Source: an uncultured Sphingomonadaceae bacterium
GTDB taxonomy: Bacteria > Pseudomonadota > Alphaproteobacteria > Sphingomonadales > Sphingomonadaceae
DNA length: 64,000 nt
NCBI GenBank assembly: GCA_947488845.1
Contig: CANLBM010000015.1
Span: forward strand, 24,993-88,992
Reading direction: 5' to 3'
Shown: one piece after another, positions 8,818-17,318 of the stretch
Layout: the number at the start of each line of letters is the position of its first letter
Position numbering within the stretch: the stretch's first letter is position 1
Made by a program: the position numbers and the translations under genes
Notes under the pieces: model-generated
Databases searched by the model: none
What the model was told of the DNA's origin: nothing
Seen by the model: only the letters and a program-made list of their open reading frames with translations

Positions 8818-9966
8818 TTACTCGGTCAAGTCTTCCCAGGCGTCTTTCAATTTTCCGAAAAAGCCGGTCGAATTGGGTGTTTCGTCACCGGTTTCGGTTT
8901 CCTGGAAATCACGCAGGATTTGCCGTTGCTGTTTTGACAGCCTGGTTGGCGTTTCGACCTCGATCTGGACCACCATATCGCCATTGCCGCGTCCGCGCAG
9001 GACCGGCATGCCGGCACCGCGCTGATGGATTTGCTTGCCGCTCTGGATTCCGGCCGGAATCCGGATGGCATGTTTCTCACCGTCGAGCCCGGGAATGGTA
9101 ATTTCGCCGCCCAAGGCTGCGAGGGTGAAGCTGATCGGCGCGCGAGTGAACAGGGTTGTTCCTTCACGTTCAAAAATATTGTGCCGGATCAGATGTATAA
9201 AAATATAGAGATCGCCAGCCGGGGCGCCGCGCGCGCCCGCTTCGCCCTTTCCGGACAAACGAATTCGCGTGCCGGTATCAACACCCGCGGGGATATCGAC
9301 TTCCAGAGTCTGTTGCTTGTCTACCCTGCCCTCGCCGTAACAGACGTGACAGGGGCTTTCGATAACTTCACCACGGCCCTGACAACTGGTACAGGTCCGC
9401 TCGACTACGAAAAAGCCTTGCTGGGCACGGACTTTTCCGTGGCCCTGACAGGTGCCGCAGCGTTGCACGCCGGTACCTGGTTCTGCACCGGAACCGTCGC
9501 ATTCATCGCAACCGACCGATACATCAATTTCTATTTCAGTATGTTTACCATGATAGGCATCTTCCAGCGTAATTTCCATATCATAGCGCAGGTCTGCGCC
9601 GCGAGCCGGGCCGCGTTGCTGCTGCTGGCCGCCGAAGCCGCCGCCACCGCCGCCAAATATGGTTTCGAATATATCGCCAATGTCATTGAAAGCAGCGCCC
9701 GCAAAACCGCCGCCGCCGGCATTATTGCCGCCGCCGTTGGTAAAGGCCGCGTGGCCGTAACGATCATATGCCGCGCGCTTCTGCGGGTCCTTCAGGACAT
9801 CATAGGCTTCGCTGATCGACTTGAATTTGGATTCTGCTGCTGCATCGCCGGGATTCTTGTCCGGGTGCCACTGCATCGCCAGCTTGCGATAGGAGGATTT
9901 CAGCGTCGCGCCATCGCAGTCACGCGAGACGTTCAACTGTTCGTAATAGTCGACTTCGGATGCCAT
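8818..9966 (-). CDS. dnaJ: Chaperone DnaJ
   Basis: 382 residues. The J-domain starts SEVDYYEQLNVSRD and contains the HPD triad (MQWHPDKNPG). A Gly/Phe-rich linker follows. Four CxxCxGxG zinc-finger repeats (CDECDGSG, CGTCQGHG, CTSCQGRG, CHVCYGEG) precede the C-terminal substrate-binding domain. The start at 9966 is chosen because GGGAAG sits 7 nt upstream; an ATG at 9972 is too close to it. DnaJ delivers clients to DnaK and stimulates its ATPase. It is co-oriented with dnaK, 106 bp downstream, across two hairpins. Confidence 0.97.
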   Translation of the reverse strand: MASEVDYYEQLNVSRDCDGATLKSSYRKLAMQWHPDKNPGDAAAESKFKSISEAYDVLKDPQKRAAYDRYGHAAFTNGGGNNAGGGGFAGAAFNDIGDIFETIFGGGGGGFGGQQQQRGPARGADLRYDMEITLEDAYHGKHTEIEIDVSVGCDECDGSGAEPGTGVQRCGTCQGHGKVRAQQGFFVVERTCTSCQGRGEVIESPCHVCYGEGRVDKQQTLEVDIPAGVDTGTRIRLSGKGEAGARGAPAGDLYIFIHLIRHNIFEREGTTLFTRAPISFTLAALGGEITIPGLDGEKHAIRIPAGIQSGKQIHQRGAGMPVLRGRGNGDMVVQIEVETPTRLSKQQRQILRDFQETETGDETPNSTGFFGKLKDAWEDLTE

Positions 9967-9993
9967 ATTCATGCTTCCCAATAAGCGAGAAGA

Positions 9994-10064
9994 TCGTCGC
10001 CCCGGCAAAAGCCGGGGCCGCTGACATCAATCGCCAGCGGCTCCCGCCAGAGCGGGAGCGACGG
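9994..10064. repeat. Two consecutive hairpins between dnaK and dnaJ
   Basis: CCCCGGCaaaaGCCGGGG lies at about 9999-10016 and GCTCCCGCcagaGCGGGAGC at about 10040-10059. Both are strong stems in the 106-bp gap. Neither is followed by a T-run in the direction of transcription. They could attenuate dnaJ relative to dnaK or protect the dnaK 3' end from exonucleases. They may be members of the intergenic repeat families. Confidence 0.6.
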
Positions 10065-10072
10065 TCTCATCT

Positions 10073-12022
10073 TTATTCAGCCGCCTTGGCATCATCTTTC
10101 TTGTCACCGTCTTCCGAGTCATCGACTTCGGAGAATTCGGCATCGACAACATCATCGTCAGCCGCCTTGGCCGCGGCATCTGCTGCTGCAGCATCACCGG
10201 CGTCACCGCCTGCTGCCTGCTCGGCTTCGTAGATCTTCTGACCCATTTGCATGGAAACCTGTGCCAGCGCTTCGGACTTGGTCTTCATCGCTTCGGGATC
10301 GCCACCTTCGATGGCTTCCTTGGTTTCCTTCACCGCCGCTTCGATCTGGCCTTTGAGGTCGGCGTCAATCTTGTCGCCATGCTCTTCAAGCTGCTTCTCG
10401 GTGGTGTGGACAAGGCTTTCGGCATTGTTCTTGGCTTCTGCCTCGGCACGCCGTTTCTTGTCTTCTTCGGCAAATTTTTCGGCATCCTGAACCATCTGGT
10501 CGATATCGCTATCGCTCAGACCACCGGAAGCCTGGATCTTGATCTGCTGTTCCTTGCCCGTGCCCTTGTCTTTCGCGGACACGTTGACGATGCCGTTGGC
10601 ATCAATGTCGAAGGTCACGTCAATCTGCGGCACGCCACGCGGTGCGGGCGGGATACCGACCAGATCGAACTGGCCGAGCATCTTGTTATCCGCTGCCATT
10701 TCGCGTTCGCCCTGAAAGACACGGATCGTCACCGCGCCCTGATTGTCATCGGCGGTCGAGTAGACTTGCGATTTCTTCGTCGGGATCGTGGTGTTGCGGT
10801 CGATCATGCGGGTGAATACGCCGCCGAGGGTTTCGATACCCAGCGACAATGGTGTCACGTCGAGCAGCAATACGTCCTTGACGTCGCCCTGCAAAACGCC
10901 TGCCTGAATGGCGGCGCCCATGGCTACAACTTCGTCAGGGTTCACGCCAACATGTGGCTCCTTGCCGAAGAATTTCTGTACCGTTTCGCGAACCAGCGGC
11001 ATGCGGGTCATACCGCCGACCATGACGACATCGTCGATCTCGCTGGCTTCGACGCCGGCATCCTTGAGAGCCTTCTTGCAAGGGTCGAGCGTGCGCTTGA
11101 CGAGATCGCCAACCAGCTTTTCCAGATCGGAACGGCTGATCGATTTGACCAGATGCTTTGGTCCGTTCTGGTCTGCAGTGATGAACGGCAGGTTGATTTC
11201 GGTGGTTTGCGCGCTCGACAGCTCGATCTTTGCCTTTTCGGCAGCTTCCTTGAGACGCTGCAGCGCGAGCTTGTCCTTGGTCAGGTCGATGCTCTCGGCC
11301 TTCTTGAAGTCAGCGGCGAGAAATTCGACCAGCTTGGCATCAAAATCTTCACCACCGAGGAAGGTGTCGCCGTTGGTCGACTTCACCTCGAAAACGCCAT
11401 CGCCGATTTCGAGGATGGAAATATCGAATGTACCGCCGCCAAGGTCATAGACGGCAATCGTCTTGCCTTCGCTCTTGTCGAGGCCGTAGGCCAAGGCAGC
11501 TGCGGTTGGCTCGTTGATGATGCGCAGCACTTCGAGACCGGCAATCTTGCCGGCATCCTTGGTGGCCTGACGCTGGGCGTCGTTAAAATAGGCAGGTGTG
11601 GTGATCACGGCCTGGGTCACGGTTTCGCCCAGATAGGCTTCGGCCGTTTCTTTCATCTTCTGCAACGTATAGGCAGATATCTGCGACGGGCTGTAATCTT
11701 CGCCGCCGGCTTTCACCCATGCGTCGCCGTTGCTGCCCTTGACGATCTCGTAAGGAACCAGCTCCATATCTTTTTTCGTCATCGGATCATCGAACCGGCG
11801 ACCGATCAGACGCTTTACGGCAAAAATGGTGCTTTCCGGGTTGGTCACTGCCTGGCGCTTGGCCGGCTGACCAATCAGGCGCTCGCCATCCTTGGTGAAT
11901 GCGACGACAGACGGGGTCGTCCGTGCGCCTTCCGAATTTTCAATTACCTTTGGCTTTCCGCCATCCATAACGGCAACACAGCTGTTGGTGGTGCCCAGAT
12001 CGATTCCAATAACTTTACCCAT
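10073..12022 (-). CDS. dnaK: Hsp70 chaperone DnaK
   Basis: 649 residues from [14 protein letters not shown], the phosphate-1 motif of the ATPase domain. DLGGGTFD is the phosphate-2 motif. The substrate-binding domain includes [14 protein letters not shown], and the acidic tail ends in the VVDAEF region and DDAKAAE. An ATG five codons upstream is possible, but MGKVIGID is the conserved start. It is the cytosolic ATP-dependent foldase, working with DnaJ (downstream) and GrpE (21704-22303). A sigma-32-type promoter precedes it. Confidence 0.98.
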   Translation of the reverse strand: MGKVIGIDLGTTNSCVAVMDGGKPKVIENSEGARTTPSVVAFTKDGERLIGQPAKRQAVTNPESTIFAVKRLIGRRFDDPMTKKDMELVPYEIVKGSNGDAWVKAGGEDYSPSQISAYTLQKMKETAEAYLGETVTQAVITTPAYFNDAQRQATKDAGKIAGLEVLRIINEPTAAALAYGLDKSEGKTIAVYDLGGGTFDISILEIGDGVFEVKSTNGDTFLGGEDFDAKLVEFLAADFKKAESIDLTKDKLALQRLKEAAEKAKIELSSAQTTEINLPFITADQNGPKHLVKSISRSDLEKLVGDLVKRTLDPCKKALKDAGVEASEIDDVVMVGGMTRMPLVRETVQKFFGKEPHVGVNPDEVVAMGAAIQAGVLQGDVKDVLLLDVTPLSLGIETLGGVFTRMIDRNTTIPTKKSQVYSTADDNQGAVTIRVFQGEREMAADNKMLGQFDLVGIPPAPRGVPQIDVTFDIDANGIVNVSAKDKGTGKEQQIKIQASGGLSDSDIDQMVQDAEKFAEEDKKRRAEAEAKNNAESLVHTTEKQLEEHGDKIDADLKGQIEAAVKETKEAIEGGDPEAMKTKSEALAQVSMQMGQKIYEAEQAAGGDAGDAAAADAAAKAADDDVVDAEFSEVDDSEDGDKKDDAKAAE

Positions 12023-12104
12023 AATTCCCTCAATCAATTTTCTAACATTAGCAAAATTGCCGCCCGGCCCTAGTTAAATGGCACCGTTACGGCTTCGCAA
12101 TGCG

Positions 12105-12133
12105 ATATAGGTGGCATTTTTCTTGGCACAAGG
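12105..12133 (-). promoter_or_regulatory. Heat-shock (RpoH/sigma-32) promoter of dnaK
   Basis: Read on the minus strand, CTTG (12132-12129) is followed after exactly 17 nt by CCTATAT (12111-12105). This matches the alphaproteobacterial RpoH consensus (CTTG, 17-18 nt, CYTAT). It lies about 83 bp upstream of the dnaK ATG, giving a leader of reasonable length. Confidence 0.8.
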
Positions 12134-12214
12134 CATCGGACATCCTACATTTGAAAAATCAACGCAAAACACCCATATCGGGATGGATTTATTAGGGTTA
12201 ACTGAGGTGTCAGA

Positions 12215-12664
12215 ATGAATAAGATTTCCATCATGCTCGCCGCATCGGCATCGCTATTGCTGGGTTCCTGCGGTCAGGGAGACATATTGTTCGCCGATAA
12301 CGCTGTGGTCAATCTGTCCCCGGTCGAGGGCAATCCTTCTGCTGGCTATATGGATCTGCATGGCGGGCGCGTCGATGTTGAACTGGTCGGTGTCACTTCC
12401 GACGACGTTCTCCGCCTGGAAATGCACGAGACGATCGAGAAAGACGGAATGATGAGCATGGAACCGCTTAAGTCAATTCCGGTTCCGGCAGGGAAGACCG
12501 TGAAACTCGAGCCCGGCGGAAAGCATCTGATGATCTGGGGCGTCGGCAACTATTCAAAGCAGCGTGGGCTGTTGAAGATGATATTGATCTATTCCAACAA
12601 TGACCGCATCGAAATTGACGCGGTGATCAAGAAGGCCGGTGACCCCGCACCCGTTGCCGAATAA
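12215..12664 (+). CDS. PCu(A)C-type periplasmic copper chaperone lipoprotein
   Basis: 149 residues. A lipobox LLLGSC puts the lipidated Cys at about residue 19. The copper-binding signature is visible: M70-H71, then Met residues at 80 and 82, and HxM as H104-M106 in GGKHLMIWG. Family members bind Cu(I) in the periplasm and help load the CuA site of cytochrome oxidase. The usual Sco partner is not adjacent here. It precedes a HExxH protein by 12 bp, so the two are probably co-transcribed. Confidence 0.85.
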   Translation: MNKISIMLAASASLLLGSCGQGDILFADNAVVNLSPVEGNPSAGYMDLHGGRVDVELVGVTSDDVLRLEMHETIEKDGMMSMEPLKSIPVPAGKTVKLEPGGKHLMIWGVGNYSKQRGLLKMILIYSNNDRIEIDAVIKKAGDPAPVAE

Positions 12665-12676
12665 TCGGGAATCCGA

Positions 12677-13126
12677 ATGACCGGCCGTGCGCTGACCGAG
12701 GCGGAAATTGGATTATGCATGTCCATTTTCGGCGAGGCAATCGACTATGACCGGGTCACGGTGTTCAACCGCAAATGGTGGCTGTTCCAGAATCCACGCG
12801 TCACCATGGCACCGGATGGCAATCTCTGGTTTCACCCGAAGAGCAATCTCTTCTGCGACGATTTCTGCGGGTCACCGCGCAATATCCAAGCGCTGTTCAT
12901 TCACGAAATGGTCCATGTCTGGCAACATCAGCAGGGGGTATTCCTGCCCTTGGCGCGCTATCCCTTCGCCCGATATGATTATGAACTGCTGCCGGGGAAG
13001 ATTTTCTCCGAATATGGCGTGGAACAGCAGGCAGAGATCGTCAGCCACTATTTTCTGCTGAAGCAGGGCGCCCAATTGAAAAATGGCTACCGCATCGCAG
13101 ATTATGGCGGACTGCTGCCATTCTGA
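12677..13126 (+). CDS. HExxH metallopeptidase-like protein (annotated 'vgr-related' in sphingomonads)
   Basis: 149 residues with no signal peptide. HEMVHVWQHQQG at residues 76-87 provides the HExxH zinc motif. Downstream Glu residues in YGVEQQAEIVSHYF could give the third ligand of a gluzincin. The N-terminus contains tryptophan-rich NRKWWLFQN. This resembles small DUF4157-like domains often labelled vgr-related. Proteolytic activity is not proven. The 12-bp gap to the copper lipoprotein gene suggests an operon. Confidence 0.7.
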   Translation: MTGRALTEAEIGLCMSIFGEAIDYDRVTVFNRKWWLFQNPRVTMAPDGNLWFHPKSNLFCDDFCGSPRNIQALFIHEMVHVWQHQQGVFLPLARYPFARYDYELLPGKIFSEYGVEQQAEIVSHYFLLKQGAQLKNGYRIADYGGLLPF

Positions 13127-13204
13127 GAAACTATGCAGGCAGAAACGAAGATGGCCGGGAAGCATTGCCGCCCGACCACCATTGTCTGCCAGATTGCCGA
13201 TTGC

Positions 13205-13879
13205 CTAGAAGCGATAGGCCAGTCCGGCGCTGACAACCCATGGATCGATTCTGTGGCGCGTCCGCAAGACTTCGGTGCTGCCGGCAAACCAGCGCGCCGT
13301 CGTGTTGACGAAGTAGCGCTTTGCATCGACGCTCAGGCCCAGCCCATTGTCACTGATCGGCAGATCGAACCCGGCCTGCAGCGCGAAGCCGACCTTGTCG
13401 TTCATTTTCTGCCGCGTGGCGCCCAGTGCCCGAGCGGTGTCACCAGCCTTTTCGTCGATGAAAATGAAATAGGTCGGTCCGGCTCCGATATAGGGCTTGA
13501 ACCCGGTGCCATCACCGAAATGGTATTTCGCGGTCAGCGTCGCGGGGATGATATTCGCGTTGGAGACCAGCCCTGCCCCATCCAGCGGTCCGGTACCGGT
13601 AACGTCATGCTGGGTGACGCAGCAAATGGTTTCCAGCGAGATATTCGGTGTGAAAAAATATTCAGCGGCAATCGTCGGCACGAAATTGTCATCGGCCTCG
13701 GTCTGTGTGCCAGCCGGCAATCCGATATTGTCGAGTTCGACCGAGGTGATCTTGCCATCGGGTGCCACCAGCGTGGCCAAAGCCTTGACTTGAATCTTGC
13801 CGTCGGTTGAGCCGGCGATTGCCGTTCCGCTCATCGCCAATGCCGCGACGGCTGCCGCGAACTTCAGTGTATTCTTCAT
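13205..13879 (-). CDS. OmpW-family outer-membrane protein
   Basis: 224 residues with a signal peptide MKNTLKFAAAVAALAMSGTAIA. An eight-stranded barrel pattern follows: IAAEYFFTPNISLE, PATLTAKYHF, FKPYIGAGPTYFIF, GLSVDAKRYFV. It ends in the outer-membrane terminus AGLAYRF. Family members form narrow hydrophobic channels in the outer membrane. The start at 13879 is chosen for the signal peptide; an upstream in-frame Met at 13927 would put 16 non-signal residues in front. Confidence 0.87.
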   Translation of the reverse strand: MKNTLKFAAAVAALAMSGTAIAGSTDGKIQVKALATLVAPDGKITSVELDNIGLPAGTQTEADDNFVPTIAAEYFFTPNISLETICCVTQHDVTGTGPLDGAGLVSNANIIPATLTAKYHFGDGTGFKPYIGAGPTYFIFIDEKAGDTARALGATRQKMNDKVGFALQAGFDLPISDNGLGLSVDAKRYFVNTTARWFAGSTEVLRTRHRIDPWVVSAGLAYRF

Positions 13880-14092
13880 ATGATCCGGTCCTTGTGCACT
13901 TGCTATCTGGTTGGTGACCGGAGCCACTAGCTGGGTGGCAAAATAGCGGACATACGCAATTTCCCTGAGCAGGAACCGAGATGCTGTGCCGTCCGGATCA
14001 GAGCGCAGCAGAGCAGGCCTATGCAGACCTCTCGGCGTACCAGTGCGAAGCCTGTTGATGCAGAAGTGCCGTTCCGTCCATCGGCGAGTTGA

Positions 14093-15481
14093 TTAGGGCA
14101 GCAGCCCCAGCTTTGACCGCATCATCCAGCGCGCCAGCATCAGCACGGAGACGACGCCCAGTCCCCCGGCCAGTCCCGTCCAGATGCCGACGCCTTCCCA
14201 TCCCTGCCAGAAGGCAAGGCTGGCACCAAGACCGATGCCGATGAACCAATATCCCATCAGCGCGAACAGCATCGGCATGGTCGTATCATGCAGGCCGCGC
14301 AACATGCCGGCACCGACCACCTGGGCGCCGTCGACGATCTGGAAAATGGCGGCTATCGCCAGAAAGCTGACGGCCAGTGCAGCGACCTCGGCATTGCCGG
14401 GCGCGCTGGCATCGATGAACATCGAGATCAGAAAATCGGGAGCCAGAACGAACACCAGCGCCATCGCTGCCATGAACGATGTACCAAGAATGAAGCTGAC
14501 CCAGCCCGCACGCTTGATTGCGGCATGGTCTTTCCGGCCATATTGAATTCCCACGCGCACGGTCGCGGCCTGGCCCAGACCCATTGGCACCATGAATGTC
14601 AGCGCAGCGAGCTGCAAGGCTATGGCGTGGGCCGCTACCGAAGCCGTACTGATCAGCCCCATCAGCAGGGCTGCAAAGCCGAATACAGAGCCTTCCAGTC
14701 CCATGGTCACGGCTATCGGCAGGCCCAGCTTCCACATCGCGCGAAAGCGCTGCCAGTCGCTGCGCCAGAAGCGACCGAACAGATGATAGCGGCGAAAGCG
14801 CTTGTGGCGCATCACGACGATCGCCATGCCGGCGAACATCAGGACATTGGTCATCACGCTGCCGATACCGGCACCGATGACGCCAAATTCCGGGACTCCG
14901 AACTTGCCGAAAATCAGCGCATAGTTGAACAGGGCATTGGACAGCACGGCAATGACGCTGATGATCAGCGCCCACACCGGTTGTTCAAGCGCCGAGATAA
15001 AATTGCGCAGGATTATGAAGAACAGGAACGGCAGGATCGACCACATATAGGCGCTGATATAGGTGCCGGCGATCGCAGCGAGATCCGGTTGCTGGCCGAA
15101 TGTCACCAACAGGGCTTCGGTATTCCAGAGCAAGATCCAGAACGGCAGGATCACCGCTACCGCTGCCCACAACGCTTGCCGAAACGTGCGGCGCACGTCG
15201 CGGACGCTGTGTTGCATCCGGCCGATTTCGCTGGCCATCATCGGGGCGGAAGCGGTTATCAACCCCATGCAGAAAATTGCGGCGGTCATCGCCAAGTTAA
15301 AGCCCAGCGTTGCCGCCGCCAGTTCGCGCGCGCCGAGCCAGCCGAGCATCAGCACATCGGTCGCCCCGATCAGCGCCATTGTCAGGTTCGACAGGATCAG
15401 GGGCCAGGCGAGCGAGATGGTGGCGCGCAGTTCATGCCGCCAGGGGTGTTGCTCTCGCAGACTCGGGGACACGTGGGTCAT
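14093..15481 (-). CDS. MATE family multidrug/toxin efflux transporter
   Basis: 462 residues with about 12 hydrophobic segments in two homologous halves. The N-terminal segment reads SLAWPLILSNLTMALIGATDVLMLGWLGARELAAATLG, the typical MATE opening. The second half begins near KLGLPIAVTMGLEGSVF. It is an inner-membrane Na+ or H+ antiporter exporting cationic or toxic organics. Substrates are unknown. It appears monocistronic. Confidence 0.92.
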   Translation of the reverse strand: MTHVSPSLREQHPWRHELRATISLAWPLILSNLTMALIGATDVLMLGWLGARELAAATLGFNLAMTAAIFCMGLITASAPMMASEIGRMQHSVRDVRRTFRQALWAAVAVILPFWILLWNTEALLVTFGQQPDLAAIAGTYISAYMWSILPFLFFIILRNFISALEQPVWALIISVIAVLSNALFNYALIFGKFGVPEFGVIGAGIGSVMTNVLMFAGMAIVVMRHKRFRRYHLFGRFWRSDWQRFRAMWKLGLPIAVTMGLEGSVFGFAALLMGLISTASVAAHAIALQLAALTFMVPMGLGQAATVRVGIQYGRKDHAAIKRAGWVSFILGTSFMAAMALVFVLAPDFLISMFIDASAPGNAEVAALAVSFLAIAAIFQIVDGAQVVGAGMLRGLHDTTMPMLFALMGYWFIGIGLGASLAFWQGWEGVGIWTGLAGGLGVVSVLMLARWMMRSKLGLLP

Positions 15482-15549
15482 CGCCGCGCGTTAGCCCAAG
15501 CCGTCCCGCTAAGCCAGAGAAACCCCGCGTTGGTTAGTGATCCGTCCGC

Positions 15550-15840
15550 TTATCTGGGGTCTTTGGGATAGCCGCGGGTTCCATAGCAATCATCGTCGAG
15601 CCGTCCGTTGCGGTCATAGCCGTCGCAGCCGTCATTCTTGTCAATGAAATAGCCGCCGGCCGCACCGGCTGCAGCGCCGATTGCAGCACCTTGCAACACG
15701 TCGCCACCGGTAATCGCGCCAATGGCGGCACCGGCCGCAGCACCCGCGCCGGCACCTTCGGCCGCATAATTCCCGGCACAAGCCGAAAGACTGATTGCAG
15801 CTGTTCCGGCCAGTGCCAGTTTGCTTGCTTGCTTAATCAT
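15550..15840 (-). CDS. Small glycine-zipper lipoprotein
   Basis: 96 residues. The lipobox SLSAC is at about residues 17-21. Two Ala/Gly-rich segments (GAGAGAAAGAAIGAITGG and GAAIGAAAGAAGGYFID) form glycine-zipper helices. An acidic, Cys-containing tail, DGCDGYDRNGRLDDDCYG, follows. Such proteins insert in or span the cell envelope. The function is unknown. The start at 15840 is chosen because it gives the lipoprotein signal directly. Confidence 0.78.
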   Translation of the reverse strand: MIKQASKLALAGTAAISLSACAGNYAAEGAGAGAAAGAAIGAITGGDVLQGAAIGAAAGAAGGYFIDKNDGCDGYDRNGRLDDDCYGTRGYPKDPR

Positions 15841-16059
15841 CGTCCTACTCCTCAAAAATCTGCCCCGCTGGCAAATGAACACGCCGGCTTGCCGATGGCT
15901 CCCTGGGCGGAGACAAATCACCGGCCGGAGCGCGTCATCCGCGCGACCAACTGCGTCTGCAATCACGCCGGAATTACGAATTGCCGGATCTGCTTTCATT
16001 TGATACCATCTCCTTGTTGTGCAAGCGGCCCAACCCGCGCTTGCCCAAATGGTGACCTT

Positions 16060-17220
16060 ATGAAATTGTCAGATTATGATATGTCCGCTTCGCGCGGATT
16101 TCTTTCGCATTTCCAGATTATCGATATTGACCTTCCCGATATTTTTGCCCCGGTTGTCGAGGCAGCAGAAAATCTCTCCGGCCTGATGACCACCGGCCGG
16201 ATACGGCACTGGCTGGACCGCCTGCCCGCGCTCGACCTGACCGAATGGGCGGCCAACGCGCCGGAAGAGCAGGTTCGCGTGGCGATGGTCCGCTATTCCT
16301 TTCTGGTGCAGGCCTATGTCTGGAGCGAGAGCGAGGCTCCGGCCGCGCTGCCCGCCAATCTCGCACGACCCATCGTAGCGCTGGCGGACCGGCTCGATCA
16401 GGCCCCGTTGCTGCCTTATAGCGGCTATGTGCTCGACAATTGGGCGCAGCTTGACCGTGACGGCCCGATCACCCTCGACAATGTCTATATGGTCCAGAAT
16501 TTCTACGGTGGAGCGGACGAAAACTGGTTTGTCCTGATCCATGTCGCAATCGAAGCTGCCGCTGGTCCGCTTCTTGGCCTCGCCTGCGATCTGGTCAAAG
16601 CAGTCTGTGAGGAAGATACCGCCAAAACGACGGCGCTGCTCGAGGAGATGGACAGCCACTGGAACACGGTAAACGCGATATTCGACCGGATGCCCGAACG
16701 CTGCGATCCCTATATCTATTATCAGCGGGTGCGGCCCTATATCCACGGATGGGCCAATAATCCGGCGCTGCCCGACGGGCTGATCTACGAGGGAGTCGCG
16801 AAATATGCGGGCAAGGGCCAGTCGTTTCGCGGCCAGACCGGATCGCAAAGCTCGATCGTTCCGAGCATGGATGCATTGTTTCAGGTCCAGCACGGCAATG
16901 ACCCGTTGCGCAGTTTTCTCGACGATCTGCACGCCTATCGCCCGGCCCAACACCGGCGTTTCATCGAGGATCTGCGCGAACAGAGCAAATTGCGCGAGTT
17001 CGCCATAGCCTGCGGCGATCCGGCGCTCAGGGCGGCTTTCAACGCCAGCGTCGAGCAGGTGGCACGCTTTCGCACCCGGCATCTCGAATATGCCGCCAGC
17101 TATATCAACAAGCAGGCGTCGAACGGCAAGGGCAATGATACCGAAGTCGGTACCGGCGGCACGCCGTTCATGAAATATCTGAAAAAGCACCGCGATGAAA
17201 ACCGGGCGCAACTGATCTGA
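16060..17220 (+). CDS. Indoleamine 2,3-dioxygenase family heme enzyme
   Basis: 386 residues. The IDO signatures are seen in order: FRGQTGSQSSIVPSMDAL (substrate-pocket loop), RPAQHRRFIEDL, RTRHLEYAASYI with His at about 341 as proximal heme ligand, and GTGGTPFMKYLKKHRDE near the end. It would oxidise tryptophan or a related indole to the N-formylkynurenine type product. No kynureninase or formamidase gene is adjacent, so the pathway role is open. The ATG at 16060 has only a weak ribosome site. Confidence 0.87.
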   Translation: MKLSDYDMSASRGFLSHFQIIDIDLPDIFAPVVEAAENLSGLMTTGRIRHWLDRLPALDLTEWAANAPEEQVRVAMVRYSFLVQAYVWSESEAPAALPANLARPIVALADRLDQAPLLPYSGYVLDNWAQLDRDGPITLDNVYMVQNFYGGADENWFVLIHVAIEAAAGPLLGLACDLVKAVCEEDTAKTTALLEEMDSHWNTVNAIFDRMPERCDPYIYYQRVRPYIHGWANNPALPDGLIYEGVAKYAGKGQSFRGQTGSQSSIVPSMDALFQVQHGNDPLRSFLDDLHAYRPAQHRRFIEDLREQSKLREFAIACGDPALRAAFNASVEQVARFRTRHLEYAASYINKQASNGKGNDTEVGTGGTPFMKYLKKHRDENRAQLI

Positions 17221-17318
17221 ACGGAACATGGCAATATAAGCCCGAGTGACGGTTTTAGCAGTTGCACCTCCGACTTGACCTCTGCCATTAGGCGGCGGTC
17301 AGGTTTGGGGGGACATTC

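Noticed and set aside
10247..12073. A 608-codon open frame on the plus strand opposite dnaK
   Set aside because: It is the antisense shadow of dnaK in GC-biased DNA, has no domain resemblance and no ribosome site.
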